Assembly (NCBI RefSeq): GCF_030539555.1
Contig: NZ_JAUNXX010000001.1
Coordinates: 1-64,000, forward strand
From: Methanobrevibacter sp.
GTDB taxonomy: Archaea > Methanobacteriota > Methanobacteria > Methanobacteriales > Methanobacteriaceae
DNA: 64,000 nt
Direction: 5' to 3'
In this document: positions 26,004 to 34,279 of the stretch, piece by piece
Numbering within the stretch: position 1 is the first letter of the stretch
How the letters are laid out: each line of letters starts with the position of its first letter
Made by a program: the position numbers and the translations under genes
Notes under the pieces: generated by a model
The model's input: the letters and a program-made list of their open reading frames with translations, nothing else
What the model was told of the DNA's origin: nothing
Databases searched by the model: none

Positions 26004-29000
26004 TCATCTCTCAAACATACAGGTCACCGAGCTGAACTCGCAGTTCCTGCAGTTTACGACATGCTTTGGATAGTCATCGTTTTCAATATGGGTTATTACG
26101 CTTTTAAGATAGTCAAAAATAAAATCGTTTCTTTCAAATGAGATTTCATACTGCTTGTTTTCATCAAGGACATGGAGTATAAGGGAATTTATCTCAAAGT
26201 TCTCGTTTTCAAGAAGGGCATATGCATAATAGCATAACATCTGCATGTAGAAGTAGTGGTAGTTTCGCATTTCATCACGGGACTTTATGAAATGAACAAG
26301 ATTGACCGAAGTGTCGTTTTCCCTTACTATCAAATCGATTATTCCGTTGACGTCATAGCCGCCGATTTCAAGTGACACCGGATGATTGAAATCGACGATT
26401 TCACACTCCCTTCCATAGTCAATCCAGTAATCCGCCACATGATCAAAAAGCCGGGTGAGATAATCCCTCATGGTCTTGGAGGCAAAGCCGTATGACTTCA
26501 CGACTTCACCCACAAGCCCGACAATGTCCTGCCTTGACCAGTCCCTTTCAAGTTTTGGATTATGGATTGTGTTAAGGATGACTCTCATTTTCGAGTTTAT
26601 GAACTTGTTGATGTTTTTGGGATTGCGATAGCCCAGATTATTCTCCAGATTGTACCTCAAAGGACAGAAAAGATAATCGCCGAGTATGTCCTCGAATTCT
26701 ATCTGCCTGAACAGGTTGCTTTCACGGGGCATGTGGGAGGTCACCTTCTTGAGGCCCTCGACGTCATCAGGTTCTATGCGCTCTATCACACCGAAATCAT
26801 CCTCGAATCTATCCAAAACGTCAGGCAGAGGAGTGTTCATTCTTGCCTCAACGCTTGAAAGGATGAGAAGCTCTTCTGCACGGGTGTTTGCAACATAAAC
26901 TATGCGCTCCTCCTCGCGGTTCAGCGCCTTCAGCTCATCTGATTCGGACATCTTGTATTTCAAAAACCTGTTCGGTGTCGGATAGGTCGGTCTTTCAAAG
27001 TCATCGCTTTTCCTGCCCCTGAAAAGAATCGGGAACTTGTTTTCCTTAAGCGATGCGGTTATGACAACTGGATATTCAAGTCCCTTGGCCTTGTGGACCG
27101 TCATGATATGGACCTTGTCTGTGTTGTCCTCGTATTCGTTGATAGGGCAGCTGTAGTACTTGAGAGAACGGTGCAGGTAATTGAAAAGGCCCACGACATC
27201 ATGCTTTCCCATGATGTTTTCATAATCGGATATTATTCCGGATATCAGTGCAAGGTTAAGTGACGCCTTTCTTGACTGGAAGTCTGATTTCGATGATAGC
27301 TCCTCAAGATAACCCGTGATGTTGAGCAGCCTGTAGAACACTTCAAGGGAAGTGGGCTTTTTGGAGGTGTCAATGTTCCTGTCGAAAAGCAACCTCTTGA
27401 GCTCGTTTAATTTGGTGAAAAAGTCCAAATCGTGCTCGTCGGTGATTCCGATTGCTAGAAGCTCTCTTCTTGAGAGGGTTGAGATGTCTATTTTGTTTGC
27501 CTTCCTGAATATGTCCTCAAGAACATCATCCGAATAATCCCTCACCACATCCATGAATGAGCCTGACTTAGTGTTTTTCTCAAGGGGATCATACCTGGAT
27601 GTGTAGCTTACCACGTTCTGGTGATACTTGAACTCGATTTCCTCAAGCACCTGTATTGTCCTGTAGCTTAGATGGAAGATTTTTGAGGAATTGTAATACC
27701 TGTCCGTGAAGGAAAGCAGGTTTATCCAATGACCTCTGTCCCCATATCTTGCAATCAGCGTAGGGCTGAATGGCAAAATATACCAGAAGAGTGCCAGAAC
27801 TGCCTTCGCCTCGTCCTGATAGATAAGGTCGTCGATTCCCTTAAGGTAATATGGAATGCCCTCCCTGGTGAATACGTCAAGTATTTCCTTCTTGTCCCTG
27901 TGTGAGCGGAAGAGAACGCAAATGTCACTGTATTTGCCTATCTTTTTAAAGGATTTCAGGTTCTTGACAATGAATGCTATTGAGCGGTACTCTTCAGATT
28001 CGTCCCTGCTTTCAAGAAGATAAACAGGCATTTTGGAAGGGTTTGAGGCCTTAAGGTTTTTTTGGGTCTGCCTTTTGGATTCTATGTATCTCTCGTTGAA
28101 CTCGACAATCTCAGAGCTTGAGCGGTAATTGTTGACCAGAGTCCTGTTTTCAAACTCGTCACTGTTGGCATAATCCGTGAAAAATTGGGGGTTTGCTCCC
28201 CTGAAAGAGTAGATACTCTGGTCGGCATCCCCAACAACAGTGAAGGTGTCAGCTACAGACTGAAGCCTCTCGAATATCTGCATCTGAATCGCATCGGTGT
28301 CCTGAAACTCGTCAATGAGAATGTTTTTGTACTCGACACGTGCGAGATTTCTCTCGTCGCTTAAAAGCTCCAGGGCCTTGAGTAGCAGATAGTTCTGATC
28401 GCAGACATGTTCCCTTTCCATCAGCTCAATCCAGTCGGGGTATGACTTTGCAATCTGAATGAAACGTGAATTGTATAAATCCTCCTCGAAGTTATTGTAC
28501 TTTATCTCCTTTTTGGAGGGATATCCTGAATTGTTGCGGAAGTATTCGCGAATCCATGTTTTGTACTCATCGCTTACGCTGAAGTTATCCTCAACATACT
28601 CGACAAGGCCTGGGGTGTCCACCTCAAAAAGCGCATATTCCTCATACTTTTTCAGGGCCTGTGCAGATTCGAAGCTTCTCAGGAATGATTCGCACCTGAA
28701 TCCAAGCTCCTCCTTGTGCTTGTTGAAAAAAAGGTTTCTCTCGGAGTCCCTTTTAAGCAGGTTATATGGAATTTGCGAAAAGTCTGAAAGTACTGAGCGG
28801 CAGTAGCTGTGAATGGTGCTTATTCTCATCTGGTTTATCACACTCAAATCGAGTTTTGTATCCTTTTTGAAGCGTTCCCTAAGCTCGTCTGCAGCCTTGT
28901 TGGTGAATGTGATGACAAGTATTGATGACGGCTCTGCGCTTTCAAGAAGGTGAAGTACCCTTTCAATAATCACGCGGGTCTTTCCCGCACCTGGGCCTGC

Positions 29001-29696
29001 ATTGATGATGAGCGGCTTTTCACCGTCATATTCAACGGCGCTTTCCTGATAGCTGTCCAGTTCAATTTCAACAGGAATTTCACGAACAATACAATAGTCC
29101 TTTCTTTTATGGGCTTCAAAGTTAAGCTTGCGTGTGAGAGGGTTTTTTTCACTGTCGACCAAATCAAGGCCAAGGATGTTATTTTTGATGAATATGTCGA
29201 GATTGCGCCTGACTTTTTCTATTGTAGATTTTTTCAAATCCCCCGTTAAATCACTTAAAAAGATCATGTCATCACCGGAGTCGATACCGATAAATTTTGG
29301 AGATATTGAATCGGCTTTAAGGTTATCCAAAAGCAGGAAAAGTTCAACATCACTCAATTTTGGATTTTTTCCAAGATATTCAAGGTCAAAGTCATAATCC
29401 ACCTTCAAAAACTCTTCGCGGGGATTGTAATAGTTTTCATAAATGATATCAAAAATCTGCCTGTGAGCCGCCTTAACGTCAGTGATGTTGAAATGCACGG
29501 AGGTGTCATTGAAGACATCTATGGTGAAAACCAGTTTCTGGGAGGTTCTCTCACAGAAGACATCCAAAATCACCTTGGCCGCCGCCATTGCCATGGTGTA
29601 GTTTTTCAGGACAGCGAGCTTTTCCATGACTATGCACAGGTCATGCAAGTCCCTGAACTTTGTTTTGAGAAAAGAAAAAACGCTGTCAACCCTCAT
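26004..29696 (-). CDS. UvrD/Rep-type helicase with C-terminal nuclease-like domain
   Basis: About 1230 residues. A ~210-residue N-terminal domain of unknown fold precedes a complete superfamily 1A helicase: Q motif, Walker A AGPGAGKT (~233-240), IDEFQD (~461-466), VGDADQSIYSFRGA, TVHKAKGLEYP and VYVANTRAEELL. The C-terminus resembles AddB/RecB/Cas4 nucleases: FCPLRYN, GIIDLIV, then HFIKS, and C-x2-C-x6-C at the very end, fitting an iron-sulfur cluster. The acidic residue expected two before the Lys is Phe, so cleavage activity is doubtful. ATG 29696 has GTGAGG upstream, overlapping the end of the preceding gene. Likely role: DNA end processing or repair. Confidence 0.9.
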   Translation of the reverse strand: MRVDSVFSFLKTKFRDLHDLCIVMEKLAVLKNYTMAMAAAKVILDVFCERTSQKLVFTIDVFNDTSVHFNITDVKAAHRQIFDIIYENYYNPREEFLKVDYDFDLEYLGKNPKLSDVELFLLLDNLKADSISPKFIGIDSGDDMIFLSDLTGDLKKSTIEKVRRNLDIFIKNNILGLDLVDSEKNPLTRKLNFEAHKRKDYCIVREIPVEIELDSYQESAVEYDGEKPLIINAGPGAGKTRVIIERVLHLLESAEPSSILVITFTNKAADELRERFKKDTKLDLSVINQMRISTIHSYCRSVLSDFSQIPYNLLKRDSERNLFFNKHKEELGFRCESFLRSFESAQALKKYEEYALFEVDTPGLVEYVEDNFSVSDEYKTWIREYFRNNSGYPSKKEIKYNNFEEDLYNSRFIQIAKSYPDWIELMEREHVCDQNYLLLKALELLSDERNLARVEYKNILIDEFQDTDAIQMQIFERLQSVADTFTVVGDADQSIYSFRGANPQFFTDYANSDEFENRTLVNNYRSSSEIVEFNERYIESKRQTQKNLKASNPSKMPVYLLESRDESEEYRSIAFIVKNLKSFKKIGKYSDICVLFRSHRDKKEILDVFTREGIPYYLKGIDDLIYQDEAKAVLALFWYILPFSPTLIARYGDRGHWINLLSFTDRYYNSSKIFHLSYRTIQVLEEIEFKYHQNVVSYTSRYDPLEKNTKSGSFMDVVRDYSDDVLEDIFRKANKIDISTLSRRELLAIGITDEHDLDFFTKLNELKRLLFDRNIDTSKKPTSLEVFYRLLNITGYLEELSSKSDFQSRKASLNLALISGIISDYENIMGKHDVVGLFNYLHRSLKYYSCPINEYEDNTDKVHIMTVHKAKGLEYPVVITASLKENKFPILFRGRKSDDFERPTYPTPNRFLKYKMSESDELKALNREEERIVYVANTRAEELLILSSVEARMNTPLPDVLDRFEDDFGVIERIEPDDVEGLKKVTSHMPRESNLFRQIEFEDILGDYLFCPLRYNLENNLGYRNPKNINKFINSKMRVILNTIHNPKLERDWSRQDIVGLVGEVVKSYGFASKTMRDYLTRLFDHVADYWIDYGRECEIVDFNHPVSLEIGGYDVNGIIDLIVRENDTSVNLVHFIKSRDEMRNYHYFYMQMLCYYAYALLENENFEINSLILHVLDENKQYEISFERNDFIFDYLKSVITHIENDDYPKHVVNCRNCEFSSVTCMFER

Positions 29697-30543
29697 ATGC
29701 CTCACTATAATAATTGATACACATCCTTGTCAGGAACGCTCCGTTGATTCTCTCGGCACATACCAGACCGTTTAAAATTTTTGATCTAACGTCCCTTTTG
29801 ATTGCCTCGCCGTCGGCAATCGTGAGATGCTTGTTTTCAAGAAGCTTATTGAATGAATCGCCATTTCCCAAAACCAGACTTTCCCATTTGGAAATGGCTT
29901 CAGCCTTCTTGGCTTCAGATCTTCGCATCACCTTATCGAGAAAAGAAACCTTAACGCTTGTGAAATTTAATCCGTCAAGAATCTCGGTATAAAGCTCATT
30001 TGCAATCTGGACAATGTCTGAATCACGGATGTTTGGATAGTCCCTTTTCACCTTGTCTATAACCAGAGTGTCATAGTTTTTTCCGACAATCATTTCAAGG
30101 GACTTTATGTATGAGCCCTGCTTGACGGCGTTTGAAAAATAATACTCCAGACCGCGCTTGATTTCGAAATCACTGATGTTGTCTTCGGTGATTTGCCTCT
30201 CCAGTCTGGTGTAGATAATGTCCATGTCCCTGGGTGAAACTTCATATCCCGAAAGGTATTTCAAATAAAACTCGCTGCTTTCATCCATCAGCTGACCCAG
30301 ATATTCCAGCTTGGATCTTTTCTCCTTCACATGCCACATCTCAGTGAAATAGTCCTGTATCACTTCAACAAGATTGTCATCACCGGATATTTTCCCATCT
30401 GAAATGTCATTTCTGATTTTTGATATGACAAGCTCGCATTCCTCAAGGCTCAAATCATAAGAGTAGAGGAGATATTTGAAAAAGGGAGTATCATACTCTC
30501 CGATAAGTTCATCCAATCTTGAAATAATTACTTCACTAGTCAT
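29686..30543 (-). CDS. hypothetical partner of the helicase
   Basis: 285 residues, soluble, largely helical (MTSEVIISRLDELIGEYDTP), with no motif that I recognise. Its stop codon lies inside the first codons of the helicase gene (11-base overlap), so the two products are made together and probably interact. It could be a subunit analogous to the second subunit of AddAB-like enzymes or a regulatory factor, but the sequence itself does not show this. It is the first gene of the three-gene operon with the helicase and the TPR protein. Confidence 0.75.
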   Translation of the reverse strand: MTSEVIISRLDELIGEYDTPFFKYLLYSYDLSLEECELVISKIRNDISDGKISGDDNLVEVIQDYFTEMWHVKEKRSKLEYLGQLMDESSEFYLKYLSGYEVSPRDMDIIYTRLERQITEDNISDFEIKRGLEYYFSNAVKQGSYIKSLEMIVGKNYDTLVIDKVKRDYPNIRDSDIVQIANELYTEILDGLNFTSVKVSFLDKVMRRSEAKKAEAISKWESLVLGNGDSFNKLLENKHLTIADGEAIKRDVRSKILNGLVCAERINGAFLTRMCINYYSEAYEG

Positions 30544-30740
30544 GCTTAATAAATGTTTGTAAAAAATAAAATAAATAATTTTTCAATTTCAATGAAACAT
30601 CATGATTGAACTGCAATATATCAATCAATAATTCAATTACTATTGGAAACATCCTAATTTAAATTTCGTATATTATCTTCGGAATGTTTGAAATGTTTAT
30701 AGTTATAACATGGAATGTCCAAATGTATCTTTAAGAGAAG

Positions 30741-31115
30741 TTATAAAAATTTTTTAGCTTCTGCTATGAATTGTTCAGCTTGAATTAGACAATCAAAGGC
30801 TTCCTGTTTATTAAAATCAACAGTGAAATCATAACTAGATTTTCTTCTAAGTTTTTTGGCATTAGAATAATAAGTATAAATGTCTTGACTGAAATCGCCG
30901 TCATGCACAAAATCTTTGCTGAATTGAGTTAAAATAGTGTCATGTTTCTTACTGATGAAATCATGAGTAAGTAATAATGCTTTAGCAGCATCAAACATTG
31001 CATAATATGAATGAGTTATTGAACCTCTATATTTTCCAGCATCAAATAAAATTTGAGCCATACTTAACTCTTCGACTGCCAAGTCCATAACTCCGTTAAC
31101 TTCTTCCATATTCAT
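30741..31115 (-). CDS. HEPN domain protein (likely toxin of HEPN/MNT pair)
   Basis: 124 residues forming a four-helix HEPN domain, typical in length. It contains RGSITHSY (Arg30, His35, Tyr37), which fits the R-x4-H-x-Y pattern described for HepT-type ribonucleases. It sits at the N-terminal YYAMFDAAKALL helix rather than near the C-terminus, so it may not be equivalent. The family acts as RNA-cutting toxins or as binding partners of nucleotidyltransferases. Its ATG overlaps the TGA of the upstream nucleotidyltransferase gene (ATGA), as is usual for this pair. Confidence 0.85.
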   Translation of the reverse strand: MNMEEVNGVMDLAVEELSMAQILFDAGKYRGSITHSYYAMFDAAKALLLTHDFISKKHDTILTQFSKDFVHDGDFSQDIYTYYSNAKKLRRKSSYDFTVDFNKQEAFDCLIQAEQFIAEAKKFL

Positions 31116-31417
31116 ATTGGAACACCTTCTGCCATCACGGTTTTAAGGAAGCTATAATCTTTTGTTTTATTAAAATGTTCTTCAGTCATTACATGTGGTG
31201 AAATCACTTCTTCTTTTTCAAGAATAAAATCAACAACAATATTATCAATAATGGATTCCAATTCATGATTATCATGATTAATAACAATTAATATATCAAT
31301 ATCCGATTCATCATTATCCTCACCACGTGCAACAGATCCAAATAAAATCATTCTAATAATCTCATCTGAATTGATAGCATTAGCAAACTCATGAGCAATT
31401 TCAATCCTATTATGCAA
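31112..31417 (-). CDS. minimal nucleotidyltransferase (MNT antitoxin)
   Basis: About 101 residues with the exact MNT signature G-S-x10-D-x-D in GSVARGEDNDESDIDILI. MNT proteins of HEPN/MNT pairs silence the HEPN toxin by transferring AMP to it. No ATG is available. TTG 31417 is preferred because GGTGAT lies four bases upstream, while the longer frame to TTG 31435 has no site. It overlaps the HEPN gene by four bases. Together they form a stand-alone two-gene module bordered by AT-rich spacers. Confidence 0.85.
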   Translation of the reverse strand: MHNRIEIAHEFANAINSDEIIRMILFGSVARGEDNDESDIDILIVINHDNHELESIIDNIVVDFILEKEEVISPHVMTEEHFNKTKDYSFLKTVMAEGVPI

Positions 31418-31661
31418 TACAATCACCAATGACAAATTCGTTAATAAATAATTTGAATTTCATCAATAATAAATACTTTGAAACTGTGACTGTATGAAAA
31501 AACACAAACTACGATTGAAAAATAGTAACATTATCCAAAAATGAAAACTACTCTAAAGACAATAAATATACAATATTTCGAATACAATTGGAAACATAGA
31601 CTATAAAAAAATAATTTGTTGAAATAATAAAAAAAGAGATTTCAGCAATCCCTTAAAGTGT

Positions 31662-32141
31662 TTATTCGGCAGGTACGCCGTTGATTAATAATTGGGTTAA
31701 GTAATTTTCTTTTCCAATCATTTTAATTAAGTCTAATTGTTGTTCGCTCCAGCCCATATCCTCTTCTTCATCCTTGAGATATACTTTCATCAAGTCATAG
31801 GTTGTTGCATCGAATATTCCTGAATCCATCATTTCGTTTAATAATTTAATTCCTTCAACAGATACATTGTAGTCATGTTCAATGAATTCGATTATATCAT
31901 CGAAGATTGGTTGTGCTTCCTGTGCTTCCTGTTTGATTTCTCCGCCTAAATCGAGAATACGGTCCATGAACTGTTCAACGAAATCCATTTCTTCGGTTGC
32001 ATGAGCTGCATATTTGTCTCCTAATGCTTGAAAACCCAGACCGGCAAATATTTTGGATTGGATTCTGTGTCCAAATGAATTTGCGGATAATCCGGTTACA
32101 AGAAACTGTAGTGCTTCAATTGTTTTTTCTTTATCAGACAT
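31662..32141 (-). CDS. ferritin-like protein
   Basis: About 159 residues starting at ATG 32141 with AAGGTGA upstream; the GTG at 32150 belongs to the binding site. The four-helix ferritin-like pattern is visible: HATEEMDFVEQFMDRIL (metal-binding Glu and nearby residues) and a later DYNVSVEGIKLLNEMM plus YLKDEEEDMGW (ExxE/H-like). It probably stores iron or removes peroxide in the bacterioferritin/DPS-like manner. A 17-base palindrome lies just upstream and a MarR regulator gene is adjacent, so expression is probably controlled by that regulator, perhaps by oxidants or iron. Confidence 0.82.
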   Translation of the reverse strand: MSDKEKTIEALQFLVTGLSANSFGHRIQSKIFAGLGFQALGDKYAAHATEEMDFVEQFMDRILDLGGEIKQEAQEAQPIFDDIIEFIEHDYNVSVEGIKLLNEMMDSGIFDATTYDLMKVYLKDEEEDMGWSEQQLDLIKMIGKENYLTQLLINGVPAE

Positions 32142-32162
32142 GATTTTCACCTTAGTTAAATG

Positions 32163-32179
32163 ACTTAAGATTCTTAAGT
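32163..32179. promoter_or_regulatory. palindromic operator candidate for the MarR regulator
   Basis: ACTTAAGA-T-TCTTAAGT is a perfect palindrome of eight-base arms. It lies 22 bases before the ferritin start and just downstream of a TATA-like AATTATAC on the minus strand. This placement would let a bound dimer block transcription. A partial half site (ACTTAGA) occurs at 32671-32677 upstream of the MarR gene itself. Confidence 0.6.
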
Positions 32180-32203
32180 GTATAATTGAATATCTGAACT
32201 ATA

Positions 32204-32662
32204 CTATTTAAAATTAACGAATATGTTAGCCCACTCGTAATATGCTTGAATCATCTTCTTGAATTTTTCTGCATCTTCCACACTGTAATCCTCAAAAAAT
32301 TTGGCATCAAATTCATACATTTCTTTTAATAGTGAAGAAATAATTAATTTGGATTTATCAGTAACATTTAAAATCTTTTTAGACTTATTATTTTCATCAG
32401 TGCTACGGTGTATTAATTCGTTTTTTTCAAGCCGTTTGATTATTTGAGCAACGTTAGCTTCTGAAACAAACAGTATTTCAGACAATTCCCTTTGAGTCAA
32501 ACCGGGATTATGATGAATCATACTCAAATATGTGAAATCACGGGGAGTAATTTCAGGATAATTGTCCTTTAAATATTTGGTGTATTGAATGCTGATATAA
32601 TCAATATATAATGCAATTGGTGTGAAAGGGATTCTTTCATCACCTGAATTCAAATCAATCAT
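32204..32662 (-). CDS. MarR family transcription regulator
   Basis: 152 residues with the MarR winged-helix core. GLTQRELSEILFVSEANVAQ is the helix-turn-helix and IHRSTDENNKSKKILNVTD the wing, flanked by N- and C-terminal dimerisation helices. There is no cysteine typical of redox-sensing OhrR types. It lies 62 bases upstream of the ferritin-like gene in the same direction, with a perfect palindrome between them. It most likely controls that gene and possibly itself. The effector is unknown. Confidence 0.9.
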   Translation of the reverse strand: MIDLNSGDERIPFTPIALYIDYISIQYTKYLKDNYPEITPRDFTYLSMIHHNPGLTQRELSEILFVSEANVAQIIKRLEKNELIHRSTDENNKSKKILNVTDKSKLIISSLLKEMYEFDAKFFEDYSVEDAEKFKKMIQAYYEWANIFVNFK

Positions 32663-32760
32663 AAAAAACCACTTAGATATATATTTTTATAATTAATATA
32701 TTAATCTTTGGGAAATTATAGACAAGAAAGAATAATAAAAAGTTAATACAATCAAAAAGA

Positions 32761-32786
32761 AGGTGATTTTGTAAAAATCATCACCT
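32761..32786 (-). terminator. hairpin terminator overlapping stop codon
   Basis: AGGTGATTTT pairs with AAAATCATCACCT (two-base bulge) across the end of the 115-residue gene. On the minus strand it is followed by a T-rich tract. Confidence 0.55.
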
Positions 32787-33128
32787 CATTTTTTTGGCCA
32801 GATCCTCATCAAAGACATACCATATCCTATTGTCCGAAATCACCGATTCTTTAAGCTCACAGACAGAATATGCAACGATTACATATTCCCTTTCACAGTA
32901 GCACCAGAGCTTGCCGAAAAGGTGAACCCTGAACATTCCTGTCTTGTTCTGAGAATAGTTGAAAATCAGTTCGGCTGTCAGTGACTCTTCCAGATAAAGG
33001 AAGATGTCCTTCAGCTGTCTGTCCTCAACATGACTCAAGTCCAAGATCCCGTAGTCAATGTCTCTTAATGTTTCACCGTTTAGAAAGTCTACAATTTCAC
33101 TTGAATATCTAATCCCGTCTATCTCCAT
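32781..33128 (-). CDS. hypothetical protein, second gene of a pair
   Basis: 115 residues when started at ATG 33128 (MEIDGIRYSSEIVD), which has GAGGTGA four bases upstream. The longer frame to 33173 overlaps the previous gene and lacks a site. It is a small alpha/beta-looking protein with a hydrophobic centre (LTAELIFNYSQ) and two Cys in WCYCERE. No family is recognised. It follows the 181-residue gene after 16 bases and ends in a terminator, so the two form an operon. Confidence 0.7.
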   Translation of the reverse strand: MEIDGIRYSSEIVDFLNGETLRDIDYGILDLSHVEDRQLKDIFLYLEESLTAELIFNYSQNKTGMFRVHLFGKLWCYCEREYVIVAYSVCELKESVISDNRIWYVFDEDLAKKMR

Positions 33129-33144
33129 TTTCACCTCAAAAAAG

Positions 33145-33690
33145 CTATCGATGAATCTGCTGTTCATCTTCAAAAATCATATCCCACAGTATAGTGACAA
33201 TTTCCCTGTTTAACGGATTGTCCAATGACAGAAAATCCTCGTTTCCCTTATCAGATCCGAATTCAGCAAAGTAGGGTGTGTGAGCACACCCCTCTTCGAT
33301 TGTGGTTCCAAGCACAACCCTGCCCTTCTGGACTTTGACCCCAAAATCGGCAAAGTCAAAAAGCAAAACCTTTTCCACATCCCCAGTTTTGAAGGTCTTA
33401 ATCTCTCTACCGCACTCGAGTGTGAACAGGGCTCCGTTTGATGTGGCCTGCCCTGTTGCAAGAATCAGCCTGAGATATATTCCGTCTCCTTCAATCTTTC
33501 GATGGATGAATTCAAAGAATGCCTCATCCATGCTTTCAAATTCATATTTTTCATCAGCCTCACCGGCATAGGTCGGCATGCGGTCATCTGATGTCAGTTC
33601 ATCCACATAGAAATGAAAATCATCTCTTTTACCTACAGCGTTTTCAACAGTCCTAGCTACGTTTATATTGATTTTTCTGGATATTCTCAT
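33145..33690 (-). CDS. hypothetical protein, first gene of a pair
   Basis: 181 residues, soluble, with alternating beta-like segments (YLRLILATGQATSNGALFTL) and an acidic C-terminus (ILWDMIFEDEQQIHR). No motif is recognised. GAGGA lies a few bases before the ATG at 33690. The ~75-170 bases before the start contain several inverted repeats, so the leader RNA may be structured. It is co-transcribed with the 115-residue gene. Function unknown. Confidence 0.72.
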   Translation of the reverse strand: MRISRKININVARTVENAVGKRDDFHFYVDELTSDDRMPTYAGEADEKYEFESMDEAFFEFIHRKIEGDGIYLRLILATGQATSNGALFTLECGREIKTFKTGDVEKVLLFDFADFGVKVQKGRVVLGTTIEEGCAHTPYFAEFGSDKGNEDFLSLDNPLNREIVTILWDMIFEDEQQIHR

Positions 33691-34279
33691 ATTTTTTTTC
33701 CTCTAATGGCAATGGCAAATGGGAAAAATCAAACTGGAAATTCCCAAATATATTAAAAGTTTTTAGTAGCTATCCGGCCAGAGTCAAATAGGAGTCAAAC
33801 AAAATGATTTAAAATGCAAATAGAACAGGTTACGGCCAAATAGCTACTTGTCAAAATTACAAATGAATGACAGTTGTTTGATTAGGAAAGGTGAAATATG
33901 ATTTTTAAGTTTTATGAAATTTACTAATCAAACAACCGGTAAAGGTGATTAGAACACCACTTCTCTCCAGACAGCGGTTTTAAAATATTGTGGCATTGTT
34001 ATCAACTCCTTTCAAAGCGATGAATTCATATAGAGTCAGATTACTTAATTTCGATATAATGGTGTGGTTAACTTATATCTATTTTTTGTTGTGCAGTATT
34101 TTATTTGTAAATACACTATATATAAACCTTTCGTTTTAAGGGCAATTTTTCAAAAAAAGTATGATTTTACATAGAAATATATCTATCAAAACAGGTATTA
34201 AAAAGAGTCAGTTCAAGACAAGAGCAATTCTACAAGCTCAAAGCAATATTAAAAAATGAAAAAAATAAGTTAAGAAGAG
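33691..34279. other. spacer with two inverted repeat pairs and a tiny ORF
   Basis: Pair one: GTAGCTATCCGGCC (33766-33779) against GGCCAAATAGCTAC (33834-33847), 12 of 14 positions pairing. Its loop holds the direct repeat AGTCAAA twice. Pair two: GTTGTTTGATTAG (33873-33885) against CTAATCAAACAAC (33924-33936), perfect over 13 bases. Within pair two the plus strand has AGGTG followed by a nine-codon frame MIFKFYEIY. The rest (33940-34279) is AT-rich without recognisable features. It may encode a structured RNA or a leader. Confidence 0.45.
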
